Shown: positions 47,915 to 58,954 of the stretch, in pieces | Numbering within the stretch: the stretch's first letter is position 1 | Layout: each line of letters opens with the position of its first letter | Source of the DNA: Athripsodes cinereus | Lineage: Eukaryota; Arthropoda; Insecta; Trichoptera; Leptoceridae | Length of the DNA: 64,000 nucleotides | Direction of reading: 5' to 3' | Assembly: GCA_947579605.1 (NCBI GenBank) | Contig: OX388314.1 | Coordinates: 4,154,001 to 4,218,000 of the forward strand | Made by a program: the position numbers and the translations under genes | The notes under the pieces: generated by a model | Told to the model about the DNA's origin: nothing | Seen by the model: the letters and a program-made list of their open reading frames with translations, nothing else | The model's database searches: none

Positions 47915-48820
47915 CAGAGGCGGCTCTTTGATAATGAGCGGCTGTTCAAACGCACCCCCAATTTAAAAGATAGAAACCTAACAATATGTAATAATTAAAA
48001 TAAAAAAATATTAATAAATTTTTCCATGAACAATATATTAATCAAGTTACCATATGAACAACACAGTCATCACATTCACTATTGCTTTGCAACATGCAGC
48101 GCTACTGTTCGTTAGAATATTTTAGTGCGGATGTTGAGCGAACTAACGGTGCAAAATCTAATATCGCACCGATAACCCATACATTTCGTAAAACTTCAAT
48201 ACTAAGTTCGTGGTGCTAAGATTGTATGGAGATATTAAAAATATATGGGACATTTTTAGCATTGAACACAACTATGCTCACACGTAAAAAGGAGTAAGAG
48301 ATACGCCTTGTAGCATTTTGTCATACATTGACGGAAATTTTTTGACTAGTGTGTTTTTTTATGTGAAGGTATTCCTGTTATTAGTTATGTGGACGCGATG
48401 AATTAGTACCTACCAAGCGTGTCAAAATGCATAGATTGACGTCGTGAGGTTCATAGGTCAGCCGTATACACTGTTATTACTTATTACTTAGTGGTAAAAT
48501 TTCTATAGACAGTCACCGCTAGTCGCGATTGTGTTATGCAGATAATTTGTTATTTGTAAGATTTTTTATATTCGAGCGCGCTTATATCAACATGTTACAT
48601 GCAATTTAAAGAATCTACGATATACCTATATAAAATTGATATAATATTAATTATTATCGTTTTAGCTTATAGATTACTATTAAAATGGGTGAATTAAACG
48701 TAGAATAAGTAATAGTAAATGAAGTGTTCGCTAATGGTAAAGAGAGAAGGGTAGAATTTCTTTATAAGGATGTTTTTTTTTTACCGAACCCCCGCAAATA
48801 CATATTGCCGGCCGCCTCTG
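47915..48820. mobile_element. Non-autonomous hAT element with perfect 8-bp target duplication
   Basis: Ends CAGAGGCGGC and GCCGCCTCTG are inverted repeats, with a further match inward (ACGCACCCCCAA against ACCCCCGCAAAT in the same strand). CAGATAGG stands on both sides (47,907-47,914 and 48,821-48,828). The 906-bp interior has no long open frame. Intact ends and a perfect duplication suggest a fairly recent insertion. Confidence 0.88.
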
Positions 48821-48900
48821 CAGATAGGTATTGTCATATGCCAAAAATGGAACCAGATTACCACAAGGGCCTTGAATGATATATTATGCGCAAATGTTTA

Positions 48901-51900
48901 TTAATTACTTTTGACTGGTTCCTTGGCAGGTACGACAGGTGTGGTTGTGGCAGGCTCCTGTTTATCCAGTCGCGGCCTCTTTCTCGGTGCTCCTGATTTG
49001 AAGGATCTGTTGTCTCGCCTTCCTCCCGCACCCTCATCCTCTGAATCACTCAATTCATTATCTGGAGCTATCCTCTTATCCTGCAAATACCAAAACATTA
49101 ACATAATTTAATACAGATAACAATTGAATAAAAATATTCAAGTTTACACGGTAACAGATACTCAAAAAAAAAGATATTCAGAAAAAATTGTGAAATATAT
49201 CAACATTCAAAGAATGGAAAACACCATTTTCTTTGAGTTACCTGATTACCCCACTTGTAAGAAATGACATAATGGCATGGTTATCTATTTACACCATACC
49301 TTTCTGCGACAAGCGGAGTAGCCAGCAAAAGAATGGCATATTAAAAATTTAATGCCATCCTCTCAGTGCCACAAAATAATTCCATTTAGGATGGGTGACA
49401 TGTCTCATAACTAAATTGTTGAAGTAGAACAAGTATTGTGTAGATATTTATTTGTACCTTATCACTCTGTGGTAACCTCTCGTCTTTATCAACCTTGTCT
49501 TCATCTTCTGATTCGTCATTCACGGCATCGTCTGGTATAGCTTGTACCTGCACGCCAGGCGCATGCGGTAACATTCTCAAATTCTCAAACAATCTGTTCT
49601 TGATCTTCTCCAAATAATCCGATGTGTTCTGATTCGTCATGTTACTGGGACTTATGTGCAATTTGAAGTCAGGTCCAAAGTATTCAAAGTAATCATTGTA
49701 AGGAAGTTCATTGGCTATCTCGCAGCCCAGGGCCACGGATGTCTCATACGTCCAGCAACGTGATACGTTACGTATCGTATAGCCTCCTCCTCCCACTAAC
49801 AGAAATGGTAGACCAAACTTCTTCACAAGTTCCACGCATTTGCCATGCCCTTTGACTGTGAGGTTAAAGCATCCTAATCTGTCACCTGAAAACAAAAACA
49901 TGTTTCATTATTTCAATACTGTAATATTCCACATCATTAAAAATGTTTTAGATAGTTTACGTTTTAAGAACGTCCAATAACAGTTGGCCAAAACGAATAC
50001 TCTTTTTCTATCCAAAAAGCTCCGTACCAGCCTAGACAATTTTCTTTCACAAAACATTATTTTAAACAACAACAAAAAATCTAACACTTATGGTTCAGAG
50101 ATTTATATCACTTTTACCAACAAAACAATCATTTAATGACTTTTTTTTTTTTTTTTTTTTTTTTCTCGAAGGGAACAAACAGTCAACACAACAAGTATTA
50201 CAACAATTAAAATTAAATGAAATATAGACCACAAGAGTCCCCCTATATTACCACAGTTTATAAAGTTCAAAGCAACTAAGACAAACACAAAACCAACATA
50301 GTTTTATGACAAGACTTCTTGTCATAGTTTTATGACAAGAAGTCATTAAATGATTAGGACAACCTGAGGTAAAATTTATTACAGGCAGTTAATTTAGGGG
50401 CTACCCACTATGTGAGAAACACTGCAATAGTATAGACAAAGGTAAAACTCAAATCACAAAAATATGAAAAGACAGAATTCAAAAACAAGAAATAGATAAA
50501 ATTATGAATATTTAATCAGAGATGACAGGATGGTTTATATCTTACCAGTTAATGAATCTGCCCCACACTGAAGTACTACAGCTGAAGGCTGGAATGTCTC
50601 CATAACTTTGGTGATGATGGGCACAAAGATAGACTCGTATGACTCATCATCCATTCCGTCCCTCAAAGGAATGTTCACTGCATAGTATTTACCTTTACCA
50701 GCTCCAATGTCTCGCAGATCACCTGAAATAGAATTAAAATATTAACTCAAAGGCAACAAAACAACAGGTCTCCCACTCTTTTCTGTAAATTTTCCAGCGT
50801 TTTGTAAAAGGGAGATATTTGTAAAACACCCCTTACACCCCTTACAAGACATAATATCAAGTTTAGAGATGAGGTATATCACAAATTCAGAATGTCTTAT
50901 TTTTATTGGCAGTGAGAATGACTTACACGTTTTTTAGGTACCTAATTTGTGAGAAATGGCATAGTGGTATGAATGAATGAAAAATGTGAAAAGTAACAAG
51001 TACCTGTTCCAGGGAAGTATTCCCCATATTTGTGGAATGAGACAGTCATAACTCTGTCAGTTGTATAAAAGGCCTCCTCCACTCCATCCCCATGGTGCAC
51101 GTCTATGTCAATGTAGAGCACCCTCTGATGGTATTTGAGCAGTTCCAAGATGCCCAACACTATGTCGTTCACGTAACAGAAGCCAGAGGCTTCCGATTTC
51201 TTGGCGTGATGCAATCCTCCGCCCCAGTTTATGCAAATCTCAGACGCCTGAAAAAAGATAAAAATTACAAATTTAAATAAAAATAGCTCAATTAACCCTA
51301 CAAACAACACATTGCACATCTTGAATTACACAATGATGGTTGTCACCTGTCCTTCATTTTTATAGACAGAGTGATTTACATGTAAATTGCATTTAGGTAG
51401 CCTATTGGCTACTTTACTTGTGGAAATATTATGATAGGTAGATAGATTTCCTTAGTCTAACAGGCTTTTCTTCAATGAACACATGGGCATGAGAAATAGT
51501 GCTTACTTGTTTGTTTAGCTTGACAGCGGCTGCTACAGATCCACCAGCTGAGAGCTGACAGAATTCATAGAGCCCATCAAACACAGGACAATCCTCACCC
51601 ACATTGACTGAAACAGGCATACACACTAATGAAACAACACAATAATTAATTACACAAATATTGGTTCGATTCCAGGTGCCGGCAAACTCCCCTTTCACGA
51701 CACAAGCTTTAGTAGCTTACTGTGAAAGGTGTATAAGGTTGTATTTGGGTTTAAAATAAAACCCAGATATATCTTTTAAAAAAAAAAGAAAAAAATTGTA
51801 AAGATTAACGACTTAGCTGCGGATTACATGCATGCACGTAATGTCAAAATGTTGCGCATCGTGCGGATTACATGTATGCATCCGCATTAATCGTACTTTA

Positions 51901-54900
51901 TGGTTAAAATAATCGTTTCTATGACAAACACCATAGAAAATAAAAAGAACACGTAGAAGTTTGAATTTTCTCTGATAAATTAACTTCGCTTACACAACAT
52001 ACATACAATGTATAAGTCAGTATTGACATGTTTGTCAACTACTTCCCGCGCAAATCGGCCGCCATATTGGTACTTTAGTATGAAAACAAAGGTAAAACAT
52101 GAAATTTCTTGTTTGTTCATTATGTATTTATAAACTTAGTTGTTGTCAGAGTATTTTTTTAAGCTAAAAATTACTTTTAATGATTTTTAGAAGCTGTGGT
52201 AAGAAAAAAAAACTAACAATTACAATAATTAGTGAATTTACATCTACTTTTAGTTTGTTGGAAAATAATTCAGCACAGGGTGGATGTCACTTATGCATAA
52301 AATCTAGCAGCTAAGTGGTTAACTACGTAACAGTTGCCAGACATTTTTATAATATGAAGTATTTTTACAATGTACTTTATATAACTTATTATGTAAATTA
52401 GTTTGACTTTGTTATAACTGATGATTTGCTATAAGAAGTAAAATAAATAAAATAATTTTACGGAAAAAAATTAAAGGTCAAATTTTAAAGTTCAACCTGA
52501 ATAGTGTCCAGTAAATATTATTTATTTGTATATTTTGTTCTTCATGATACATTGATAAAAGATATATAAATTTTAAAACAATTGAAGTAAACAATGAAAA
52601 AACCTTATGCAATTAAAGGTATGTATTAAAATAATCAAATCGCTTCTTTCAGATCAGACCTAGTAGATTTTCCCATGTTCATGTATTTTTGTGCAGTTTT
52701 AAAATTTTAAAATTATTATCATTATTTTTTGTTTTTTTTTTTTTTAATATCTTGACTAGTGACTAAAATTTGTCTTTTAATGAATTTATTGTATTTGTAT
52801 TTAAATTTTCATTTTTATTTCTTGACTTTAACTTAGAATGTTTTGTCTGTTTTTATGTTTTTATATTGTTTTTATATTTTTGTACATGTGTTGAATGATT
52901 GTGTGATGTTATAAAGTTTATCTGTATACTTGTAAAGGCAATTGCCGTATATTGTGTTTAAATAAATAAAATAAATAAATAAATAAATGTATTATATATT
53001 CCCATCTGCAAACAAATTTGAAATGATCAAGAGCCTGGTGGTAGTCTCGGACTTTCAATCGAGAAACCCGGTTCAGATTCAGCACGCTACAGACCTGCTG
53101 CACCTTCATGACACATATTGTTTACTTAGAAAGTGTCTGGGGTATATATGCATTTACTTTTTAATAATAATAATAATCCCAGATTCCTGTTTTTTATAAC
53201 ATTTTAGAGTATAATTTACAATACAAATAGGTACATATTTACAATTCAATAAGAGCAGCGGTCGGAAAACCAGCGTAAATTACCCCAAGTAGGGTAATAA
53301 AGAAATTTTTATAATTTGCTATTTTGTAAATGTGTAAATATTTTTACAAATATTACAAATTATAATTTAAATTTGTGTCTGATTCCCCTTTTCAAAATGA
53401 TGGGGTAATATCGACTTACCCAAAAATATTTTGGGGTAAGTTTACCACTGGTACAGAGGGTGTAGATGATCGCCATATTTAGATACTTTCCAACAGCACA
53501 ATAATTTATAAATTGGTTATACTTACAGCGCTGCATTTGCTTGCTATATTCTGACATATTGTCGGGCCTGATAGAACGCAGGAATCTGATGTAGTCATCC
53601 GAGTGAAACTTTGTCATCTCATCCGCAGTTGCCTTGTGTGGCCGCTGTAACAAAAAAAACAATTTGTTGAAAATCTTTTCAGTTCTCCTCTCACTGGCTC
53701 CCCTATTGGGCTCTCTTCGTGGTGACTATAGGGGCCTTAAGTTCTCATTGAATGGGTTAGTTGGAAGATATCGGTTCTGCGATTAACTCACCCATTGCAC
53801 AATATACATAAATATTGTGCAATAAAAATTATTATTATTACCCACCAGCCTTGAAAGAGATAGCGGGAATGGGTCATTGTCTCTTTTGCTGTTCATTTGT
53901 TAACTTTCAACATTCATGTTGTACCTGTTGGTATACTTATGCTACAAATAAATAAACAGAAATCTTCAACACGAATAGTTAATAGTAAGAATAAATGTTT
54001 TTTCTTACATAAATCTCCATTTTCCTGTAGAGTCCATAGTTAAGCAGAAGATTGTGTGTCATACGTATGCGATGTGGCTTCATGGGATGTCCCTGTCCAT
54101 AATAGTAGTTGCCTATATCGCCTGGAACCCACAAACATATCTGTTACACAATTGTTTGAAGTTGAACTCTTATAGAACATCTGAATCTAGTAATTCTGAG
54201 GAAAGGAGGGAGGGGGGGGGGCAGCTACCTACAACAATGCTATTTTTTGTTACTTGGATACCATTGATGAAAACCCACTAGGTACACCCTTGAATTTTTT
54301 AATGCATCGGCTATTCGTCAGTAACAGAAATTACTGTCACTGTCAAATAGTGACAGTTTTGGCCTTGAAGTATTTTACAGTAAATTATGTAAACAAAACG
54401 GCATGGTTTTGACGTCTGTCAATTCAGTGGCTATACGTAAGGAATTTTATGTAAAGATAAACAAAGCCACGCTGTTTTGACGTCTGTCAATATTGGCAGC
54501 AGTGTGACCAGATTTGGTAGTTCCCTACTTTTTTGGTAGTTTTTGAGGCATTTGCAAGAATGTTTCTTCTTCTTCTTCTCTACGTGTCCTGTCGGGTCCC
54601 CCCGACGTTGACGACCACTTGGGAGAAATCCTTCCTGTATGAAGAATGTTTAGTAGTTTTTATTTCTTTGGTAGTTTTTTGGCAGTTTTTGTATTTAGTC
54701 GGCAAATTATCGGGTACTTGCGAAAAGTACCCGATACTTACTGATTGAAAATAATTGTTGGTACAAATACCGGATACATTTTAGAAAAAGGTACTGCGAG
54801 AAAATATTGTTGAAGAAAACCGAGGAGTTTTTGAAATACCTACTTCAAATTCCTATACCATTTTGAAAATTCGGGGGGGGGGGGGGGGTAGAAATTTAAG

Positions 54901-57083
54901 CGAGTAACTTTGTTTCACAGTCGGTATGAAAGTATCCGAAAAGTAACAACAGGCGGTACAAATACCCGGTAAAAAGGTACTATGATAAAATATTGTTTAA
55001 CAAAACCGAGGAGTTCTTGAAATACTTCAAATTCCTATACCATTTTAAGAATTTAATAGTTTTTGAAAATAAAATCTGGTCACACTGATTGGCAGTCGTA
55101 ATGTCCGTTGACATTTCTTATTACGTTTTCGGTTAGTTTGCTTTTTGAGAAACCAAACTTTCAATGCTTGAATAGTGCAATATCATTTAAACATTTGTCA
55201 TCTTGTATATTTCATGTTTTATAGGTATGTTCCCGTATAAAGAGCATTAAGCTCGTATTTTGTCTGAGAACAAAGTAATTTCCATAACCGGATAAAGTGT
55301 AATAAATCGATTAGAGCATGGGTGGCCAACCTTTTCAGTAGCTGGCCCAAATTTCAGAATGAGATTTCCTACCGGGCCGCTCAACAATATACTTCAAATA
55401 TGGAACATTTGATAACTTAACTTCACCTTAAAACTTCTACCCCTCCCTCGTCGCTAAATTTTCAAAATGGTATAGGAATTTGAAAGGTTTCAAAACTCCT
55501 CGGTTTTCTTTTAGAGTATTTTCTCAAAATACTTCTTTCAAAAAAGTATCGGGTACTTATACCGACTTTTGCAATTTCTCTATGGAAAAGTTCACCATCG
55601 ATAAATTTTATAATTTCTTTCTTTTTTCTATGTAATTACGGACAAATAGCCTTTGCCATTTTTTAAAGAAGTCAATAAAATGTGAGAATTAATAGTAGAT
55701 TAGTAGTACAGTTCAAATACATTTTTATTATATTATTTTGCAACACAACAGTAAGGCAAAAATTTGTAATTAATATACACCTATCTGCTAGGTATATACT
55801 ACAGATTTGCAGTCATCAATAATATTATAGTGAACACTGGAAATATATATTTATAGACACCCCAATATTCACTAGGATGTCTATGTCTGGCTAGCAAATA
55901 CCATGTACCTGAGCTAACTATAATGTATGCCTATATTATTGTATTTGTTGATAGAGTACTAATGTACCTAGTTATGTTTACTTGTTTTTTGTTAATTGAT
56001 TTTATTTTTTGTCACTGAAGACTGTTTAATTTTCTTGTTCATGTTGATAGTGAAAGGCATAAGCATATATTTCACGAATAAACAAATAAAAAATGCGGAG
56101 TACTTTTTTTTTACTGTAACTATGTAAATTTATTCGCTGTATATTCCATTTTAAATCAGTTCCAAAACTGAAAGAAAAGGTTAAAATGTCCTTCTAATAT
56201 TTAATTACCCAATCCAATGTACCTAATGAAATAAATCATAGGTATTTATAGATAAGTGAGCGAATACCTATACCTACATAGAAAAAACTGCATAACTACT
56301 AATAATCACAAGCCCACATATTGTGTACTATGGTGAGCATTCTCAATGAAAAAATACACATCATTTGTTTTTTATCACACATTTCAAGAAGTACAGATCA
56401 TCTTCGAAAGAAGGAACGTTTTGGCCCGCGATAAGCGAGAACACTTCAGGAGACTCAACAGCTTGAGCCACACGCGCCTGTACACGAACTTTTGAGATAA
56501 CGCCAGTGTTGCTATACGCACGATGATCTGATATTCTAGGTAAAACAAAACATATTAACAATGCACAAAGATGAAACTAAAAATTCACGCAGTATGCTTA
56601 TTTCTCCATCTAACTTCAAAAACACTGCTTCGGTTTGACGCCGTGCTACGTGAGCACTCAGAATTTAAAAAGCAAACATTGGTGATTTCCGACGAATATC
56701 CATCTTGCACTGGCAATACCAAATGAGATATGAACACAAGCGCCACCACGCAACGTTCAATGGCGGACATACTTATGTACAGGCACCATGTTGTAGAAGT
56801 ACGGTGAACTACACTCACTTAAGCAACCCAATTAAAGATAATCACAAATTATACAGCGATCTAGCCTACTACTTGATCAGAAACACAATTCGCGAATGCA
56901 TTGTAGTACGCTCTGAAGTTTTCATTATAATAAAATATAATAAAGTTGTAACAAAATAAATCCTTTACCGCGCGGTAAAAGTGCAGAGTGACAGGTTATG
57001 AAAATATACAAATATAAGAGCCAAAAATACTTACTATCGTAATAGTAACACACTCTTTTCTTGCTGTGAGGTTGTGTAGCCAT
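48901..57083 (-). CDS. HDAC1: Histone deacetylase HDAC1 (Rpd3), class I
   Basis: Zn-dependent lysine deacetylase of nuclear co-repressor complexes (Sin3, NuRD, CoREST). Eight exons, all GT-AG: 57083-57035, 54121-54009, 53644-53527, 51607-51507, 51247-51004, 50722-50546, 49885-49458, 49080-48901; 1410 nt, 469 aa. Numbering equals human HDAC1 in the core: His140/His141 (GGGLHHAKK), Asp174, zinc ligands Asp176 and His178 (DIDVHHGDG) and Asp264 (CGADSLTGD), Tyr303 (GGGGY). N terminus [20 protein letters not shown]. The tail from about 390 is acidic and ends with a basic RKRPR (443-447) nuclear-signal-like patch. Length is between human HDAC1 (482) and HDAC3. No damage seen. The 2.9-kb first intron may host a small gene. 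Confidence 0.97.
49240..49405. repeat. Two R-family ends head to head in the last HDAC1 intron
   Basis: TACCCCACTTGTAAGAAATG (plus orientation) is followed 50 bp later by CTGCGACAAGCGGAGTAGCC and GCCACAAAATAATTC...GGATGGGTGACATG (minus orientation). Two partial copies face each other, with a CATAATGGCATGG-type spacer. Confidence 0.5.
50141..50164. repeat. Poly-T run
   Basis: About 24 T residues in an intron of HDAC1, at the head of an AT-rich repeat (possibly the tail of a minus-strand retroelement). Confidence 0.6.
50768..50965 (+). repeat. Dispersed repeat family R in an HDAC1 intron
   Basis: GTCTCCCACTCTTTTCTGTA, TTTTGTAAAAGGGAGATATT, AAAACACCCC, TTCAGAATGTC, TTGGCAGTGAGAATGAC; the terminal palindrome is reduced to CCTAATTTGTGAGAAATG. 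Confidence 0.55.
51659..51788 (+). mobile_element. SINE, 5'-truncated, in an HDAC1 intron
   Basis: Begins at the B box (TTGGTTCGATTCCAGGTGCC), then CACGACACAAGCTTTAGTAG, GTATAAGGTTGTATTTGGG, ACCCAGATATATC and an A-rich tail. Close to the 19,125 copy. Confidence 0.72.
51809..52318. mobile_element. piggyBac-like MITE with TTAA flanks
   Basis: TTAA at 51,805-51,808 and 52,319-52,322. Ends CGACTTAGCTGC and GCAGCTAAGTGG are inverted repeats with one mismatch. An inner inverted pair, GCGGATTACATGCATGC, lies near the left end. 510 bp, no frame; different family from 40,480-41,434. Confidence 0.72.
52680..52988 (+). mobile_element. LINE 3' end with AAAT tail
   Basis: No frame. Ends GTATATTGTGTTTAAATAAA and continues as AAATAAATAAATAAATAAAT, the short tandem tail of a non-LTR retrotransposon. 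T-rich interior. In the same HDAC1 intron as the piggyBac-like MITE. Confidence 0.5.
53030..53185 (+). mobile_element. Diverged tRNA-derived SINE
   Basis: Head GAGCCTGGTGGTAGTCTCGG, B-box-like GGTTCAGATTC, body CACCTTCATGACACATATTG and GTGTCTGGGGTATATATGC, end ATCCCAGATTCC. Same subfamily as 9714-9895. Confidence 0.5.
54500..55087. mobile_element. Non-autonomous hAT element with a nested LINE fragment
   Basis: CAGTGTGACCAGATTT and AAATCTGGTCACACTG are the ends. ATTGGCAG stands on both sides (54,492-54,499 and 55,088-55,095), a perfect 8-bp duplication. The interior has repeated TTTGGTAGTTTTT motifs, TACCCGATAC-type repeats and a G-run at about 54,872-54,888. It contains a minus-strand LINE end at 54,556-54,640 (GTCGTCAACGTCGGGGGGAC on the minus strand, with a TTC-rich edge). 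Lies in the first HDAC1 intron. Confidence 0.85.
54556..54640 (-). pseudogene. LINE C-terminal relic inside the hAT element
   Basis: The minus strand reads [18 protein letters not shown], a stop, then GAAGAAGAAGAAG. Same family as 13,560-13,770 and 19,315-19,500. Very short 5'-truncated insertion. Confidence 0.6.
55318..55640. mobile_element. hAT-like MITE fragment (GGGTGGCCAACCTTTT end)
   Basis: Left end CATGGGTGGCCAACCTTTTC and TACCGGGCCGCTC resemble the inner ends of hAT-like MITEs such as 3846-4597. The middle shares AAATTCCTATACC and CCGAGGAGTTTTT (inverted) with the hAT element at 54,500, so parts of the two are related. The right end is not clear. Confidence 0.4.
56361..56798 (-). CDS. 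Possible small two-exon gene inside the first HDAC1 intron
   Basis: Two adjacent minus-strand frames. The first opens at 56,775 ([20 protein letters not shown]..., signal-peptide-like) and stops at 56,585. The second ([20 protein letters not shown] and onward to ...FLKCVIKNK and a stop at 56,361) is preceded by an acceptor-like TTTTGTTTTACCTAG. The frames differ, so an intron or frameshift is needed. The best-looking donor (GAA|GTTAGA) is in the wrong phase; a weak one (TCTGA|GTGCTC) is in phase. The residues are not low-complexity and look coding, but I do not recognise the protein. It could also be a broken gene. Confidence 0.3.
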
Positions 57084-58938
57084 ATTATTTTAAAAACGGA
57101 CTCAATATAACAACAAAAACAAAGTTTTAATCGGCGGACTGGCAAAACACTCCACCGGACGCCGTAAATTTTGTTGAACACTTCGCTAGAGTCGCCTTGC
57201 CAGTTCAAAAAAAAATAAGAAGTATAATATGTGATTGCCATATAGATAAAAACTATTAGAATTGAAAACAATCCGAAATATTGATTTGACTTATTGTCCA
57301 ATGCATATAGGTATCTGAGAACAAAAATACTTACAAAAAGTTAAATCAATAAACTGGCGCCATGATACAGTCTAAAGGGGTATTAAGACTTGTCGCTTTG
57401 AGCGATCACATAGAATCATCGAAAGAGAAAAGTGTGAACAGACGTTTCGTGTTGATTTATCACTTGAGATGACAGATGAAAGCCATTACACCCGTCATAC
57501 TTTTGATGAAAACTTTTAGAGAAGCATTCAGATTCTTTCACTTTGGATGATCATCCATGGCAGAACATGGTCGCGTAGTTTAAATAATTTTGCCACGACA
57601 ATACATAGTGATGTATTGTAGTCTGTGGTTTAACATACTTATGAAAAAAGTATCCGAAAAATAACAGTGTTTTATAAATTAAAAGATATAAATAAAATTT
57701 TCGTAATTATACAACAGCACCTTCATTTTGTTTGTGATTCTGACATTATTTACATTAGTGAATAAAGTAGATCCAGTATCAGGATCAAATCTGTTCATCG
57801 AAAGTGAGCACGGCTATTCACACTTGTTCATCCTATGCTTTCACTGTCATATCACAATCACGGCCATGTTAATAAGAAATGTTAATATGATTGAAAGACT
57901 ATTAAATAATAATTGTTTAATGATTTGAATTGTTCATGTCGATATTTTCAACATAGCATACAATGACTTTATCGCTAGAACAGAGATTCTCCTTTGATTC
58001 TGTTTCTTTTTGATGATATCTTTTGTTTTTTTGATTTAGCATTTTTTTGTTTTTTTTTCTTTTGTTTTTTCATTTTTCCTGCTGAGACCGCCTTGGCCAA
58101 AAGGACGTTATGGTCTCAGTACAAGGTGATATTTTTAGAATAATAATAATATGTAAAACTTGTTTATGGTCGTTTCAGTGACAGGACCTTTCATCAAAAT
58201 TATGTCGGGCGGTAATCGCTTTATTTCATCACCGCTTGAGATCACTTTTGATGAAACGTCTATTCACACCTTTTCATTTTGGAGGATCATCCAAAGTGAT
58301 ATCACTGAAGGTGAACAAATGTGAATATCTCTTATTGACTGTCCCTGAAAAAAAACTCACGTGTGGCAATACCGGTATTTTTCTGGTGTCACGGCTGTCA
58401 AAATTCTCCATCTTCCATTTCCCTCACTTCTGATTCCCGTCAATAAATATTCCTTCGATATCTTTTTGTGCACATTGCCGGTATGTTGCAAGTATAATTT
58501 ATTATGTAATTATAAACTAAACTACTAGCTTTACAAACTATTTTATCAGTAAGTAAAATTATAACAATTTTCTTCTATTTTATTTTATATTAATGAAATA
58601 ATTTATCACATCCTAACATTGATTTCAATTTAAATAAAAACTGTATATTATAGCTTATCAACAGTTATTCTTAGTTATACGCCAATATAATACTATTTAA
58701 TATATAGGTGTATTTTGAAAATATGTTCATTCATTCTGAAAATTTATTATGTATTTTTTGCTAATGTAAATGAAGGAAACATAATTAAATAAGTATTTGT
58801 AAGTATCAAGTGCCTAGATAGCTATATAAAAATTATGTTGATATAAAGCTTAATCTTTGTTCAGGATTCAGATAAGATGCATGTTAAGTATGTTATCTTG
58901 ATTTTGGTTTATATTTTACAATGTCAAATTTGTTTCAG
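57084..58938. other. Divergent intergenic region between HDAC1 and Mtch
   Basis: Must contain both promoters. No TATA box could be assigned with confidence. A CACGTG-type E box lies at 58,359-58,364 (ACTCACGTGTGG). Two related repeats stand at about 57,380-57,560 and 58,180-58,320, with a further repeat at 57,930-58,140. Confidence 0.4.
57930..58140. repeat. Dispersed repeat, uninterrupted copy
   Basis: TTCATGTCGATATTTTCAAC then ATACAATGACTTTATCGCTA, CTCCTTTGATTCTGTTTCTT, a T-rich tract, CCTGCTGAGACCGCC, TTATGGTCTCAGTACAAGG and AATAATAATA. It is the empty-site counterpart of the copy split by an insertion at 5157-5640. Confidence 0.55.
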
Positions 58939-58954
58939 AATACATTGTTTCATC

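Noticed and set aside
54330..54495. Tandem duplication around TTTTGACGTCTGTCAAT
   Set aside because: The block occurs twice about 75 bp apart (54,412 and 54,474), but the rest is too different to call a repeat unit; noted only as possible.
56705..56959. Plus-strand frame of 84 codons
   Set aside because: Antisense to the more coding-like minus-strand frames; it has no recognisable motif.
58877..58954. Upstream ATG for Mtch, adding a hydrophobic leader
   Set aside because: A splice-acceptor-like sequence ends at 58,938, within this extension, and the family has no such leader. A spliced 5' UTR is more likely.
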